This document shows, piece by piece, positions 9,772 through 21,234 of a stretch of 64,000 bases of DNA (its first letter is position 1; the number at the start of each line of letters is the position of its first letter). The DNA lies in the NCBI GenBank assembly GCA_030549205.1, contig JAUKTV010000004.1:186001-250000 (forward strand). Direction: 5' to 3'. Position numbers and translations under genes: made by a program. The notes below the pieces were generated by a model. The model worked only from the letters and a program-made list of their open reading frames with translations, did no database searches and was not told the origin of the DNA. This stretch comes from Apiosordaria backusii. Taxonomy: Eukaryota > Ascomycota > Sordariomycetes > Sordariales > Lasiosphaeriaceae.

Positions 9772-11423
9772 ATGGCCTTTTCCTTCCTTTTTCAACACAT
9801 CAATAAATTCATCAACTTATTCTACCAGTTCATCACCCACCCAGACAACGCAATGGAACAGTGCCTGAGACTCCCGTCGTTGCTGAACGCAACACTCGAC
9901 GACCTAAAGCAAGGGCTCACACACGGCCACTTTACTTCAGCGCAGCTGGTGCGCACATACGCCGCGGGGGTAGCAGAGGTCAATCACGTAGCCCATGCCG
10001 TTATCGAACTCAACACCGAGGCGGAAGCGATAGCCCAGGCTCTTGATCAGGAGAGAGCGAAAAGCGGGCCAAGAAGGTATGACATGCCTCATCTTCCTGT
10101 TAGACTTTGAACGACCGCGACTGAGCATCTGACTCTCCCGGTGATATTATAGCGCTCTCCACGGCATTCCCTTTCTCCTCAAGGATAACATCGTTACCCT
10201 GGACCAAACTACAGCAACATGCGGTTCAACAGCCCTCCTCGGCACAATCCCCCCAGCCGAAGCTGGAATTGTGACGATTCTCCGCAAAGCCGGAGCCATC
10301 ATCCTCGGCAAGGCAAACCTCTCAGAGTTTTCCGGCTTCCGGCACACGAATGCTAGCACCGGGTGGAGCGCCAGAGGAGGACAGGCCACCGGTATCTTTT
10401 GGCCCAATATGAAGGCGTCTGGCAGCAGTACCGGTTCTGCCGCCTGCGTCGGGCTTGGGCTCGCCTTTGCCAGTTTTGGCACCGAGACAGTGTCAAGCAT
10501 CGTCACCCCAAGCGAGAAGAGTTGTGTTGTCGGGTTCAAGCCAACTTTGAGTGTATTGCCAACCGACGGGGTGATACCCGTCTCGAAAAGACAAGACACT
10601 ATGGGGTATATTGCTCGCACTGTCAAGGATGTCGCTCAACTTCTTGATGTTTTGGTTCAGTTCGACCCACGGTCAAGCACCCATGGCCAGAAGACAATCT
10701 ACGCCGATTCTTGCCACAATTCGGATTTTCAAGGGGTCCGGGTTGGTGTGGTGAAGTATTCCGAGGAAGAAATCGCCAAACATAAGGCCGACGCTTTCCA
10801 CGAGATTCTTGGTCTTCTAACGCAAGCGGGTGCCACTATTCTGGATAATGTCGAACTCGCTGGATTGAAAGAATACGAACTGCTGCCCGAGGCGATGAAG
10901 ACTATTGTTCTTGAAACCGAAATGAAGGCCGACATGGAAGCTTACCTTGCCTCGCTGACCGAGAATCCCCGTGGCATTCTGACGTTTGAGAACCTCATCA
11001 ACGCGATCAAGAGCGAGCATTCGGAGGAATATCCGAGTCGAAATGTCGACACCATGCTGAGGGCTCTTCACACAAGCAAGGAATCGGCGGAATACCTTGC
11101 CATGCTCCAGAATCAAGAATACTATACCGACCGGGGGGGCTTTGAGGGAGCGATGGACCGCTGCGACTGCGATGTGATGATAGCACCTGCTGGGCCACTT
11201 TCACTTCAGGGTTTTGCGGCTATTGGGGGGGATCCAGTGATGACGGTTCCGATGGGGTTCTACCCGGAGGAAACGGAGGTTAGGCGTGAGAAACCCGGTG
11301 CGGGTCTGGTGGTGGTTGCGCCGGGGATACCGTAAGTCTCCGTGAGTCATTTTCATGCAAGATGACTAACAAAGACCGGATAGGTTCTCGCTCTACTTGT
11401 ATGGTCGCAGCTCCTGCGTGTAG
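9772..11423 (+). CDS. amidase-signature hydrolase, C-terminus frameshifted
   Basis: Three exons: 9772-10076, 10153-11331 and 11384-11423, with introns of 76 and 52 bp; the second has a GACTAAC branch site. They give 507 residues. The amidase-signature Ser-cisSer-Lys triad can be placed: Lys112 in LLKDN, Ser193 in GSSTGSA and Ser217 in GTETVSSI, with the usual 24-residue Ser-Ser spacing. GFKPT and the IPVSKRQDT block also match fungal amidases, which hydrolyse amide bonds of small or acyl amides. In the last exon the frame stops at 11423. The family's usual C-terminal end (WSQLLRVAHAFEQL, then PYLLPRTDLRDIV) continues in another frame to a stop at 11539. A small indel near 11399-11402 therefore removes about 45 residues. 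The start is uncertain: ATG 9772 adds a hydrophobic leader and ATG 9853 removes it. The residues GG before the nucleophile are replaced by VS. Confidence 0.75.
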
Positions 11424-11539
11424 CGCATGCTTTTGAACAATTGTCTGGAGCACAAAAGAGGGCAAAGCCGTATCTTCTGCCGAGAACAGATCTTAGAGAC
11501 ATTGTCCATCCAAAGGGCACCGACTCAAAGATCGGTTAA
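11424..11539 (+). pseudogene. out-of-frame C-terminal tail of the amidase
   Basis: This segment encodes the conserved amidase C-terminus (AHAFEQLSGAQ and PYLLPRTDLRDIV) in a frame one step off from the upstream exon. No alternative GT-AG choice visible here restores the frame. It is either a genuine recent indel or a sequence error. Confidence 0.65.
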
Positions 11540-11811
11540 TGGCGGTTTGGGAAAGGTAGAAGTGGAGGAAGGAGCAGGTGGGAAGAAGGATAGTGTTTGT
11601 ACTTGAACGGCAGGAGCAACCAGCAAGTGGCACTACGAATAGAGAGAAAGAGAGCGGCCCCACACTACATTCATCGTCAGCTTGAGATGCTTTACTGCCA
11701 CAGGTCGACTTGAAACTTTGCTATTCTCTTTTGACTCTCATTTTGCGTTTTCCCAAGTACTTATAGCAAAATTATTATGCCAAGTAATATCAACAAGTGA
11801 TTCCCCGCTCA

Positions 11812-11883
11812 TCCGGTATAGTGTAACGGTTAACATATCGCGTTTTCACCGCGAAGCTCGGGGTTCGATTCCCCGTACCGGAG
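11812..11883 (+). tRNA. tRNA-Glu (anticodon TTC)
   Basis: A 72-base cloverleaf without intron. The acceptor TCCGGTA pairs with TACCGGA, with discriminator G. The D arm contains GTGTAACGGTTAAC. The anticodon stem TCGCG/CGCGA encloses the loop TTTTCAC with anticodon TTC. The T arm is CGGGG-TTCGATT-CCCCG. It matches the fungal tRNA-Glu consensus, including the TATAGTGTAACGG box A region. Confidence 0.95.
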
Positions 11884-12769
11884 AGATTACGTCATCAACT
11901 ACCTACTACAGAGTTGGTAACCATTCAATTTTGATACTTTTGTTGTTCCCAGCTACTTTGGGACTACTATCCATGTTTTACAGCTGCTCCTTCCCTTTTT
12001 GTAGATGATTCAGCGATGTCGTGGGCGCTCCTTCCTCTTCATAGCTGTCAGGGACAGCATGACCCCACAGGATGATCCACTTCTATGCATTTGACCACCC
12101 TCGCTCCTTCTTCAAGAGCCACTTGAAAGTCTATCATTCAGGTACGCCTCTTTCCCTCGGGGTTCTGTACTTTACACTGCCTGTGGAAAATGGTTCTATC
12201 AACTCTCCCAACTAAGCTTAACACTCCACTCAGGGACTCGGCAAAGCAGCAGGCCTCCAATGTAAGAAAATCACCTATCAGTAGATCAGTCATCTAGCAC
12301 GTTAATTAAGGTACCTTAGGTACTGGAATGGCTTGGAGGAGATGTGTTACCCTCAAAGCCGTAAGGTGCTATCGGAGACTTGAACCGCATGCGTAAATGC
12401 GCGGTGGAGAGGTAACATTTGGTGTGCTAGTTTAGTTACAACAAAGTTGAAGTCTCGCGGTGCGAACGGGTGAGAAGTTCAAAAACCACTTCCCCAAATT
12501 CATTCCGAGTCATCTAAACAACTGTCATCCTTTACCTCAGCTTCATCTGAACTTTGGTCTGGGCAATCCCAAGGGTGAAAGCTTGGTCTGTGGAGACGAA
12601 GAGATGAGAAGAAACTTCAGGGTCCGGGTGGTGGGAATAGCTTCACTTTGAGACAAGTTACCCACCTGTGAAATGCCTTGCCCTAAAGTCTCAAAAAGCG
12701 AAAAGTCTGCCAACAAAAATAGCCATAGTGTCACTATGGAGTGATTGTGAACATAAAAAGATATAATAA
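11884..12769. other. intergenic region between two tRNA genes
   Basis: No gene recognised. It contains the palindrome GGTACCTTAGGTACT at 12310-12324; a similar GGTACCTTAGGTT occurs near 16823. The rest has no clear structure. Confidence 0.55.
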
Positions 12770-12843
12770 CTCCTCCGGGAAGGCTCGAACTTCCAACCTC
12801 CTGATTAACAGTCAGACGCGCTAGCCAATTGCGCCACAGAGGA
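12770..12843 (-). tRNA. tRNA-Asn (anticodon GTT)
   Basis: A 74-base cloverleaf without intron on the minus strand. The acceptor TCCTCTG pairs with CGGAGGA (one T-G pair), with discriminator G. The D arm contains TGGCGCAATTGGCTAGCGC, the anticodon arm CTGACTGTTAATCAG reads anticodon GTT, and the T arm is GGAAG-TTCGAGC-CTTCC. It is a good match to fungal tRNA-Asn. Confidence 0.95.
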
Positions 12844-13132
12844 TATCTTGAGATGTGTTTCGCCACCCGAAGCTGACTTTGTATAGTAACCTCGCTCCCA
12901 GGTAAGTGAATGTTGAGATGAGTGTCATGGAAGAAAGAATAAAAGGGGGTGGAAAGGGGGGAGTGAATCCTCTTCTGGTGTTGGCGCCTGCTTGAGTTCT
13001 TTAAAACCCAACAGCAATAAAACAAGATTATTCTAATAACATTAAGCTAAGCTAGCATGAAGGTATAAAAGTTGTATCCATGTATGTTCTCGTCACGTAT
13101 AAACATCAAGAGTTGCAAGTCAAAGACCAAAC

Positions 13133-14257
13133 TCAAAGCAACAACCCAAACACGCCCACCACCAACCCCAAGGCACACCCTGCTATTGACATCTCCACAG
13201 ACCTGATCCCACCACTTCCTCCTCCATTTCCATTCCCGTTGCCAGGAACAGGATTCGTAATAGCAGGCGGGATAGGAAGGGTAGGCGTCGGGATTGTGTT
13301 CGTCGTGGTGTCAATCAAGTCATCTATGCCACCAAATCCTGCAGTCGGCTCCGGTGACCCGCTATCACCACCGTCATCATCTCCGCCAGGCGTCGGGTTA
13401 GCCGTTGGTGTCGAGGTTGTCGTGGGAGTAGATGTGAAAGTGACGGGGTCCTGAGTAAGAGATGTGTTGGGCCGGCATGTCCGTCCGTCTCGGCAGCAGC
13501 CGCTTTCGGCAAGGCAGTAGTATCCATCCTGTTTCAAAGGGTTAGTTGAAGGGCCAGGAGATCATGGAAAAAGGGGGTCGTACTTCGCAATACCGTCCAG
13601 TTCCTCTGTTGCAGCACGTTCCGTCTTCGGGAATGCAGTAACCAGAATCACACCTCTTGCGACCGGCACCGCAGGTTGTGGTGCTCCCTCCGCTCGAACC
13701 ACCGCCACTGCTTCCTCCACCGCTGCTTCCAGTGCGCCGGCACGTGTTGGTTGTTGTGCATTCGTAGCCGGCATCGCAGTAGCCGCTGCCGGGACAGCAG
13801 ACACCGCTGGATGGCATGCATCTATTCGGTCAGTGTTAGAAGCCTGCGTTGACCTGAAAGGGAAGGACCGGTAACATACCCCCTATTGCACATAACCTCT
13901 CCTGGATCGCAAGTACCGCCGACACCGCTGCATGTTTTTCCCTCCTATTGTGTCCCAGTCAGTCATTATCAACGAGTCGCCATGAACAAGAGGAAGGCAT
14001 ACCCGACAGCACCCAGAAACAGCCATGCAGTAATACCCAGCGTCACAATACGTTCCTCTGGATATGCAGCAGACACCGTCAAGGGGGATACACCCATCCA
14101 AACACCACTTCTCTCCCGCCCTACACGTCCCAGTTTGTCTGCTCATCCTCAGAAACCTGAGACCACCCGGGTTGGGAGATGTTTCTGGGACCATCTCGAG
14201 GTGGTTCATCGCGATGCCGCTGAGCAGGGCGCGGACGGTAGTTTGTCCGACGAGCAT
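13133..14257 (-). CDS. secreted cysteine-rich, probably GPI-anchored protein
   Basis: Four exons: 14257-14003, 13944-13880, 13821-13584 and 13528-13133. The introns are 55-58 bp with GTATGC/TAG, GTATGT/TAG and GTACGA/CAG ends, and the exons join in frame to 317 residues. Three related cysteine modules of about 40-45 residues each carry the pattern C-x5-C-x3-C-I/M-P-x2-G-x-C-C, then G-x-Y-C-x2-G-Y-x-C. The second and third are joined by a Gly/Ser linker (TGSSGGGSSGGGSSGG). A Pro/Thr/Ser/Gly-rich stalk follows, and a hydrophobic C-terminal end (IAGCALGLVVGVFGLLL) typical of a GPI-attachment signal. The architecture fits a wall-associated extracellular protein of unknown function. The N-terminus is only weakly hydrophobic (TTVRALLSGIA), so the true start or an upstream exon may be missed. 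Intron positions fall at or near module borders, as expected from exon or module duplication. Confidence 0.75.
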
Positions 14258-14909
14258 CTTGGCGGTTGTCGTGCTTCAACTTCTGTGTAGGTTTAAGAAA
14301 CAAGTCGTTGAAGATCGGCCGGTGGGTTGACAGGTAGATAACTGGAACCGTGCTGGCAACAAGAGAACGCGAGACCAGAGATGCCTGAGATCGAGAAACC
14401 GAGGGCGCGTCTCTTTATCACCTCTCTCAACCCACCCCATGCTTCCCTCCTCCAACTTTGATATGCACAATCCCTGACCATCAAAAACCAGGGTCCAGCT
14501 CCGCCATGCCAAAGCTGAACTTTTTCCTCTGCCCATCATCCCAGAGCCTCGTCTTGGCCAGGGTCGTATCGAACCCATCAGTCGGTGACCAGTCCAACCC
14601 CTCGGTCGGGTCTGCCGTGCTCTGTGACTGGGTCAATCTCTTCTCTCTTCGCCAAATCCGAGCCTAAACACATTTTTACTTCATAGTGTCAGTACTAAAA
14701 GCGGAAATAAACCGCATTTTCTCTCTGGTGTGCAGTAGCGTCAACGTCCCTGCTGCCCAACGGCCAGCCACGCCCCAGATTACAGGATCAGAGGTGGCTT
14801 GTTTCGCTTCTTCCCCAGCAAAATCCCCAAGTGCCAAGACACTTGCTGACCCGCGCCCACAACTTTGAAATGGGACTCGGAAGAACTCCACGCCGTGAAA
14901 TGGTAAATA
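14258..14909. other. intergenic, no gene seen
   Basis: About 650 bp between the start of the cysteine-rich gene and the end of the Ulp1-like gene, both on the minus strand. It should carry the promoter of the former. I see no convincing frame or repeat. Confidence 0.5.
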
Positions 14910-16808
14910 TTACGACTTGAGCCGCAAGATTCCTGCATATGACCCCTGCGTGTTCGCTGTAGCATTTTCTTGGCGGTGCCAGCGCGTTGGGGGGCTGTGC
15001 CCATTGACTGTTGCGACTGTCAACTTCCCATTGGTGAAGATCATGAGAGGAAGGGTTGCTAGTGCTGGGAGAAAAATGTTGATCTGCACGGTACCTCGGT
15101 CATTGAATTTGTGATGGTATCGTGGAGTGCGAGGGTTCTTGGAAAACAAGTCCAGCTGCAGTAGCAGTGCCGAACTGGACCCATGACCGACCTGAAGCGA
15201 CTGTGCAGTATTATCGAGCCGGAAATCAGCACCTGTTTTCCATATCATGAGGAGGTCATCGCACTCATCCACCCTGTCCGTCCAAGCCTCATGGACACTC
15301 TCCAGCAAGTGGAGAGTCTCCCCCAACCGGTCCTTTACAGCTTCACCCAAGTCATAGTTGCGTTGCCGGTACTTGATCTCGGCCGCCAATTCGGCAGCCG
15401 TTTCTTGCATTCCCTTGTAGTGGCTGTTTTGTTCGTTTGTCAAGCGACCCTCACTGGCGATATGAAGAGAATGCTGAACATTTTGGTGGTGTTGTGCCAA
15501 TGTCCTATAGTAGGTCTGTTGGCGTCGGCAAATTCGCAACAATCTCCGCTGTATCATGTAAGATTGTTCGTATTTATGTCGAAGGCCCCTCAATAATTTC
15601 ACTGTTCGATGAAGGCGTTGGGACTTGTCATTGGCATCTCCAGCGATCCGAGTGAGTTCATTGAGCAAAGTCGTCTTTGTGTCAAGGTCGGTTGCGCGAC
15701 GAAGATCCTCAGGCTTGTGCGGAAGGGCTGGTAACGGAAGTCTGCATGTTTCGTCTAGAAATGATGTGCCAACTACCAAAGTATTGTCGTTGCGATGCGC
15801 TTCGGGCTCAAATAATGTCAATATCCGCCTACAAAACCAAGGATCGTAGCTGCTAGGCAGCGGCTGGCCTGCAGTCAGAAATGCCGCGGTGACAAGCGCA
15901 AAAACACCACAGTTCCTGCCGTCATTCTGGCGCGGGCACTCTTCATCCTTCCATATCCATTCTCCTTGTTGACTGAGATAGTCCTCTACAAACTGGTGGG
16001 CAATGGCCCTAGACATTTCTCTGTTGGCGTCGCTCGGGAGGGAGTCATATATCTTGCCGATCCTTCGCTTGACATCGATATGTAGTAGGGCCCAGTGGTT
16101 GACCAGATGAAGAGGCAGCAGAATCTGCGCCTCAGGGTTCGACAGCTCGTGGGCTACATGTACGGGAGCCTTTCGAGATTCTGTTCGCCCGGGTCTGCGG
16201 ATGAAGAGAGGGTCCAAAGTACAGGAGTTCCTCCGTAATACTACTAGACTCCACAGCACTGAATACATTTCTGTGTCGCTAAGACACGCGTCTCGGATCT
16301 GTAACGGGTGCTGTCGTTGGCGTTCAGGCTCTGCCAACTGCTTGGTATCCTCATGCAGCTTCAGCCGTTTACAGGCGTTCGCTGGCGATTCGAAGTCTGG
16401 CTTGCCAACAGTTTGACGTTTTTTTGTGAGTGGGGGTGTAGGTAGTGTCATCGCGATGTCAAGAACATTGCCTGGAGCAGGACCTTGTTCGGAAGCTTTC
16501 AGTTTAGCGGCACGTTGATAGCTTCCTTTCGATGTATCGCTTTCGTCGTCGCGCTGCATCTCGTCTGGGCAAGGGAAATGGCTTTGGTCTACCTGGGCAA
16601 CATGGCAGTTTTTGATGCAGAGCTGGGCATAAGGCAGACGCGTAGGGCCTAGGTGACAAAAGGAGAAATACTCTGGAAAGCTTGAGGATTGAAAGACGCA
16701 CGACTTTTTCGCTTGAAGCAATTGATCGTCAGAGTGGTTGAATGCGTGCAAAGAGATGGGGGTGCAGGCAAAGAAAGCACTTGTCGAGCGGGGTCCAGCC
16801 CCCAACAA
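14910..16808 (-). CDS. Ulp1-like C48 cysteine protease
   Basis: A single long frame of 632 residues. The C48 (Ulp1/SENP) catalytic core lies at about 165-330: His238 in LVNHWALLHID, Asp255 in IYDSLPSD, the oxyanion-hole Gln294 in CPRQNDGRNCGVF and the nucleophile Cys300. All four key residues are in the expected order and spacing, so activity is plausible. Ulp1/SENP enzymes mature SUMO or remove it from targets. This protein has the short divergent core seen in many fungal C48 paralogues, so the substrate is uncertain. The N-terminal ~160 residues are low in motifs, with a KKR and KRLK patch that could serve nuclear import. Residues 370-530 are highly charged and probably coiled. Internal ATGs at residues 84 and 120 could be the real start. 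Confidence 0.72.
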   Translation of the reverse strand: MLGAGPRSTSAFFACTPISLHAFNHSDDQLLQAKKSCVFQSSSFPEYFSFCHLGPTRLPYAQLCIKNCHVAQVDQSHFPCPDEMQRDDESDTSKGSYQRAAKLKASEQGPAPGNVLDIAMTLPTPPLTKKRQTVGKPDFESPANACKRLKLHEDTKQLAEPERQRQHPLQIRDACLSDTEMYSVLWSLVVLRRNSCTLDPLFIRRPGRTESRKAPVHVAHELSNPEAQILLPLHLVNHWALLHIDVKRRIGKIYDSLPSDANREMSRAIAHQFVEDYLSQQGEWIWKDEECPRQNDGRNCGVFALVTAAFLTAGQPLPSSYDPWFCRRILTLFEPEAHRNDNTLVVGTSFLDETCRLPLPALPHKPEDLRRATDLDTKTTLLNELTRIAGDANDKSQRLHRTVKLLRGLRHKYEQSYMIQRRLLRICRRQQTYYRTLAQHHQNVQHSLHIASEGRLTNEQNSHYKGMQETAAELAAEIKYRQRNYDLGEAVKDRLGETLHLLESVHEAWTDRVDECDDLLMIWKTGADFRLDNTAQSLQVGHGSSSALLLQLDLFSKNPRTPRYHHKFNDRGTVQINIFLPALATLPLMIFTNGKLTVATVNGHSPPTRWHRQENATANTQGSYAGILRLKS

Positions 16809-17535
16809 ACGGAAGAATGCTAAGGTACCTTAGGTTCAGCTCCCCGCCTATGGCGGCAGCCTGCAGATGGACTTTGATTTCTTTCGTGTATTTTCCAGTC
16901 TTGCGGCATCTGTCTGTTTTCGAGGTCAGGTGATTGTTGTGTAACAGCTATCCACCGTGCTGACCACAGACGTTCCATTGCGAGATGACAGGAGAGAAAT
17001 GCCCTCCGCAGAATGTCAATGCCGATGATGATGATGTGGCGCATATTGGTAAGAAGATTGATGACAAGGATAAGGACGTCGACTTATGAAGTGATAGTAA
17101 TAGCAAGTTGGAGAGTGGTGATGATGTTAGAAGCTCGACTGAGATGGCCTGGCGGGTTTAAGGTTCACAGAGAACCAGGCTCAGGAAACGCCACATCACC
17201 CTTTGGCGCCTACCAGCAGCCCGAACAGACCAGGCCGCAGTAGTTGACCTCATTCTTCTGGTAGCATATCCGTGGCGTAGTAACATACAAGTTAATGTAT
17301 TCTCAAGTTCGGGCGAAGACCCGGATCCAACCACTGGCCCGTTACAAGCGTTTGTGTTTCGGTTTCTGTTGCTATTTTTCTTTTTTGCCCTACTTTTCCT
17401 TTGACCGTTATTTACTAAGACTTACAAGTACTAGGCAGTTTTTCAAGACAGCAAAGCCTGTAGCTATATCAAGCAGTCAAACTAGGATATGTGCCTATTA
17501 TTTGATACCAGCATTTACATAGCAATCCCCCTCAA
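16809..17535. other. intergenic, no gene seen
   Basis: About 730 bp between the Ulp1-like gene start and the GH95 stop. Only short random-looking frames. GGTACCTTAGGTT at 16823-16835 repeats the motif found at 12310. Confidence 0.5.
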
Positions 17536-20168
17536 CTACTCCGATCGCGCAATCTCAACAACAAACACCGTCCCCTCTCCGCCCTCCAACCGAACAAACA
17601 CCCCAGCCTCCCCACCATTAACCCTGATCGCCGTCGCACCCTCTTCAACACCCCCACCAACTCGCGCCTGACCCATCACGACATACGCAACATTCCCCCC
17701 TTTTGACGTCACCTCCGCCCTCTTCAAAACCCCCTCCCCATCCCAACTCAAATCAACACTAAACCCACCCCTAGCCTGCAACCCCTTGATCCAACCCCCC
17801 CCTCCGCCGTTCTTCACCACCCACATCTTCGGTACACTCGGCAGCAACCTAATCAACGTCACACCCCTCCCTTCCACATCCCTCCCCGTGTCCACCGCCT
17901 CAAGAATCACCTCCCTCCCATCTGTAGCTACTACAGGCAGCACAACCTCATGACTCTGCACAAAAGCCTCCACCACCGCCCCAGTAACCCCCAAACTCCC
18001 ATCGATTTGAAATGGCGCCGCTCCTCCCATGTTAAGCATTGTCCTGTTCCATGAGCACTCCCCCATCTGGCTTATCAGTCGCGGGCCGGTAATATCAGGG
18101 CGGAAAAGCCGGCTTGCTAGGGCGATGGACCATACCCGGGGCCAGCCGCAGGGCGCGCCACCGTGTTGAAGGCGGTGCTCGAGGCTTGTGATGGCCGCGG
18201 AGAAGAAGGTTGAGTTAATAGATGTGGTGATGTGGGAGAGGGGGTAGACGGGGACGAGGTGAGACATGTGCCCGTTTCCGGGTTGGGCTTCGGTGTAATC
18301 GGAGATCCATTCTGCTATGCCGGAGTATTGGTTTAGACGGAGGGGGGGTAGTTTCGACAGGGCGGTGGAGAGACGGGTGGTGAAGTCTGGGGAGGTGGGG
18401 GTGATGTTGAGGATGGTTTGGGCTTGGGGGAGGAAGGTGAAAATTTCTCTTAAGAGGACGTTGTCGATTGTGGGGCCGGGGGAGAGGGAGAGGGGTTGGT
18501 TGTTGGTGGCCGTGGTGTTGTTGCCGGGGATGAAGAAGGTGTTCTCTGGGGAGGAGGAGGGGTTGGTAACTAGATAGTCTTTGTAGGGGGTTAGGAAGTC
18601 GAGGGCGAATTCGGTGATGGCTTGGAGGGTGGGGAACATGTCTTGAAGCATGGACCTGTCGCCGGTGAAGCGGTAGTGTTCGATGACATGGGTTATCATC
18701 CAAGTTGCGCCCATTGGCCAGAAGGTGGCGGGTGTGTAGTTGTCTTGGGGGGCTGAGTCTCCCCACATGTCGGTGTTGTGGTGGGTGACGGTGCCGCTGG
18801 CGTTGTACATGGTTGCTGCTACTTTCCTGCCTTGTTTATCCGTTACCTTGAGGAGGTTGTTGAGGGGAGTCACCAGGTCTGAGAGGCCAGTGACTAGGCT
18901 GGGCCAGTAGTTCATCTCTGCAATACACAGCATTAGCGCATAGTGGTCAGGCGAGACATGTGGAATGACATACGCAGGTTGATGTTGATTGTATACTTCG
19001 ACCCCCACATGGGGTTGTAGACATCATTCCATATTCCCTGCAAGTTCGGCGGTAGACTTTTATCATCGCCGCCGCCGGTTTCCGGTCTCGAGGTCGAGAT
19101 GAAGAGGTAACGGCCAAACTGGAAAAACAAGGCGGCCAATTCGGGATCAAAGCTGTCGGCAGTAATGCTCGTCATTCGCGTTGCCGTTTTCAGAGCTCTC
19201 TGCGAGGCGGTAGAGTCACCAAGACTGAGTGACACGCGTCCGGCATATTTCTGGTAGTCTGCAACATGGGCCTCGCGGATTTGGGAGAAGCTCTTGGAGA
19301 TGGCCGCAAGATCGGACAGCACGGCCTTCATTGGCTCTGGCTTTCGATAGCTGGTCCAAGCCTGAAAGAACACTGTTGCCTCGTCGGCACCCTCGCAGCG
19401 AACGGTATCACCGAGGACTGTCACCTTGCCGCCGAGTGACACTATTCTCGCTCCCGCGGCCCAGTGGAGCGGCTTTGCGTCCATCGACTGGCCTCCCATA
19501 ACGATGGAATGCCCATTGGCACGATCGCTGTAACCTTGATAGCGGTTGAGATCCGAGCCTCTGTCAAGTCGGGCTCGAAGATGGATGGAACCGGGCGTGC
19601 TGGCCTTGATATGGATGGCAACTATGTCATCCGGGTAGCTAGAGAGATATTCTCGCTGGTAGGTGACGTTGCCAACAGAAAAGGAGACCCCCGCAACAGC
19701 GTCATCCACACCTAGCCAGCGCTCATAGTCTGTAACTTCGCCATCGGGAAGGGTTTGGGTGAGTCTTAGGTTGCCCATCTTATCGTAGTGGCGGGTGGAC
19801 AGTGGCATTCCTGTGTATCCCTGGAGGCCGAGATCCTCCGCCTCGGCGTACCTTTCCTCGCGGATGAGCCGCCGCATCTCCTCAACCGTAGACAACGCGT
19901 CGGGATTGACACGGTCGAGAAGTGACCCAGACCAGAAGGAATTTTCGTTGAGACGTATCTGCTCAGTTCGTGGATCGCCACTGAGCATGATGCCGACACG
20001 GCCATTGCCAATGGGGTAGTATTCCGCAAAGGCATTGCTGCCTCCAGGGGCGTCGTCCCAGATTCGCCAAGGGTTCGACTTTGAGTTTCCCTTGTTGGCA
20101 GCGTCGACAACGGTGATGAGCCCTGTTGCAGTTAGCAGCGTTGCCACAGCGTGGAGGAGGCGCGCCAT
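17536..20168 (-). CDS. secreted glycoside hydrolase family 95 alpha-L-fucosidase
   Basis: Two exons (20168-18974 and 18917-17536) with a 56 bp intron (GTATGT...GCAG). The split codon becomes Gln and restores the family block ININLQMNYWPS. The product has 858 residues. A signal peptide (MARLLHAVATLLTATG..., about residues 1-23) begins at the in-frame ATG at 20168; an upstream ATG at 20243 would bury it. The N-terminal beta-sandwich block includes FAEYYPIGNGRVGIM and IRLNENSFWSG. The (alpha/alpha)6 barrel includes LPPNLQGIWND, HHNTDMWGDSAP and WPMGATWMITHVIEHY, with a SPENTFF element where the family keeps its acidic catalytic residue. These are hallmarks of GH95 inverting 1,2-alpha-L-fucosidases and related L-galactosidases, which act on plant or glycan side chains outside the cell. 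It is the last intact host gene before the transposon block. Confidence 0.9.
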
Positions 20169-21139
20169 GGTCGTGATGTGAAAGCGCCAGATCAAAGTAC
20201 CTAGTAGTTGAAAATAACAGACGACCAATACTCCCCTTTCCATCCAGCTTACCTATTTAACCCATCTGCGCATCCGGCGTTGAAGTTGGTTGATAACCGA
20301 CTCTTCGTAGTTACAGGTACTTTCATTGCTGAATTACTCGAGCCAATGGGAGGCGGGGCGCTTGTAGACGGAACCAAATGCGGAAACAACTCCCATATGC
20401 GCTCAAATCGGCTCGAACTCTGAGTTAGGTATCTAGGTAGTACTCGAAGCAACAGCGGACAGGGCAAGGTGGATAGTATTGATACCACCCACTGGCATGT
20501 TTTGTTTGTGTTTCTCCAGACCTAGCCGTGTCAGAGTGCTTCTCGTGTCATCGGAAAAACTCTCCGTTTGCGTACCTATGATTCCCACTAAATTTCCCGA
20601 GCTTGAATTTCATAAATTGGCCATGAACAACTTATCAGACTCCGCTTAGCTTGGTACTATGCCTACCGTCGACATACACATGACTTGTTCCTCTCGTCTT
20701 GCTCTCGAATACCTAAGCTGCATTCCTTATCCCCGAGGAATAGAGCTTTATCGAGGGTATCCGTTAGGAACCTGAGTCACTCTTGCCGATATGACCGCAG
20801 AAACTACCTATACGCCGTGCCCGTGAATTATTTGGCACTCTTTACATTAAGGCGTCGCTTTCCTGACTAGGTAAAAGACGTGCTTAAGGGCTCAGGGGCC
20901 CAAAACCCATCTTTAACAAGAATGATTTTGAGTCCCAAACTCAGTCCTATAGATTGGACCACAAGGTTATAGGCCACCTATGGTTCTGGGCCACTTTCCC
21001 TATCAAAGTTCAGCCCCTGAATCTACAGATAACCCTCCCAAACCCTCACCTTCTACAATAGACCCTGTATTTTATTTTCTTTCCTACAATGCTAAAAATA
21101 AAGCTTTTTTTTTTTTTTTTTTACTTTAGTAATCCAGTA
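20169..21139. other. transition from host DNA to the RIP block
   Basis: No gene recognised. Sequence up to about 20870 looks like ordinary intergenic DNA and includes the GH95 promoter. From about 20870 the composition drifts, and after 21060 it becomes AT-rich, with an 18-base T run at 21105-21122. The left end of the pogo-like transposon must lie in this last part. I could not define its terminal inverted repeat. Confidence 0.5.
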
Positions 21140-21234
21140 ATGCTTTCTTATACTAAGAATAACCTTAGAAATACCGAATTGGATATTAATACAAGTATAA
21201 GACTGTATAAAGCGGTTAATAAGTATAGAGTTTT
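21140..21234 (+). pseudogene. pogo/Fot1-like transposase, N-terminal fragment
   Basis: An ATG at 21140 opens a frame starting MLSYTKNNLRN. It continues into a helix-turn-helix of the psq type (SIRLYKAVNKYRV), as at the N-terminus of pogo/Fot1 DDE transposases. It breaks off at the GTTTT target duplication (21230-21234), where Gypsy A begins. The coding sequence resumes at 57418, directly continuing the helix (the expected Pro after YRV is now Leu, a CCA-to-CTA change as RIP makes). It is AT-rich and mutated, so inactive. Confidence 0.75.
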
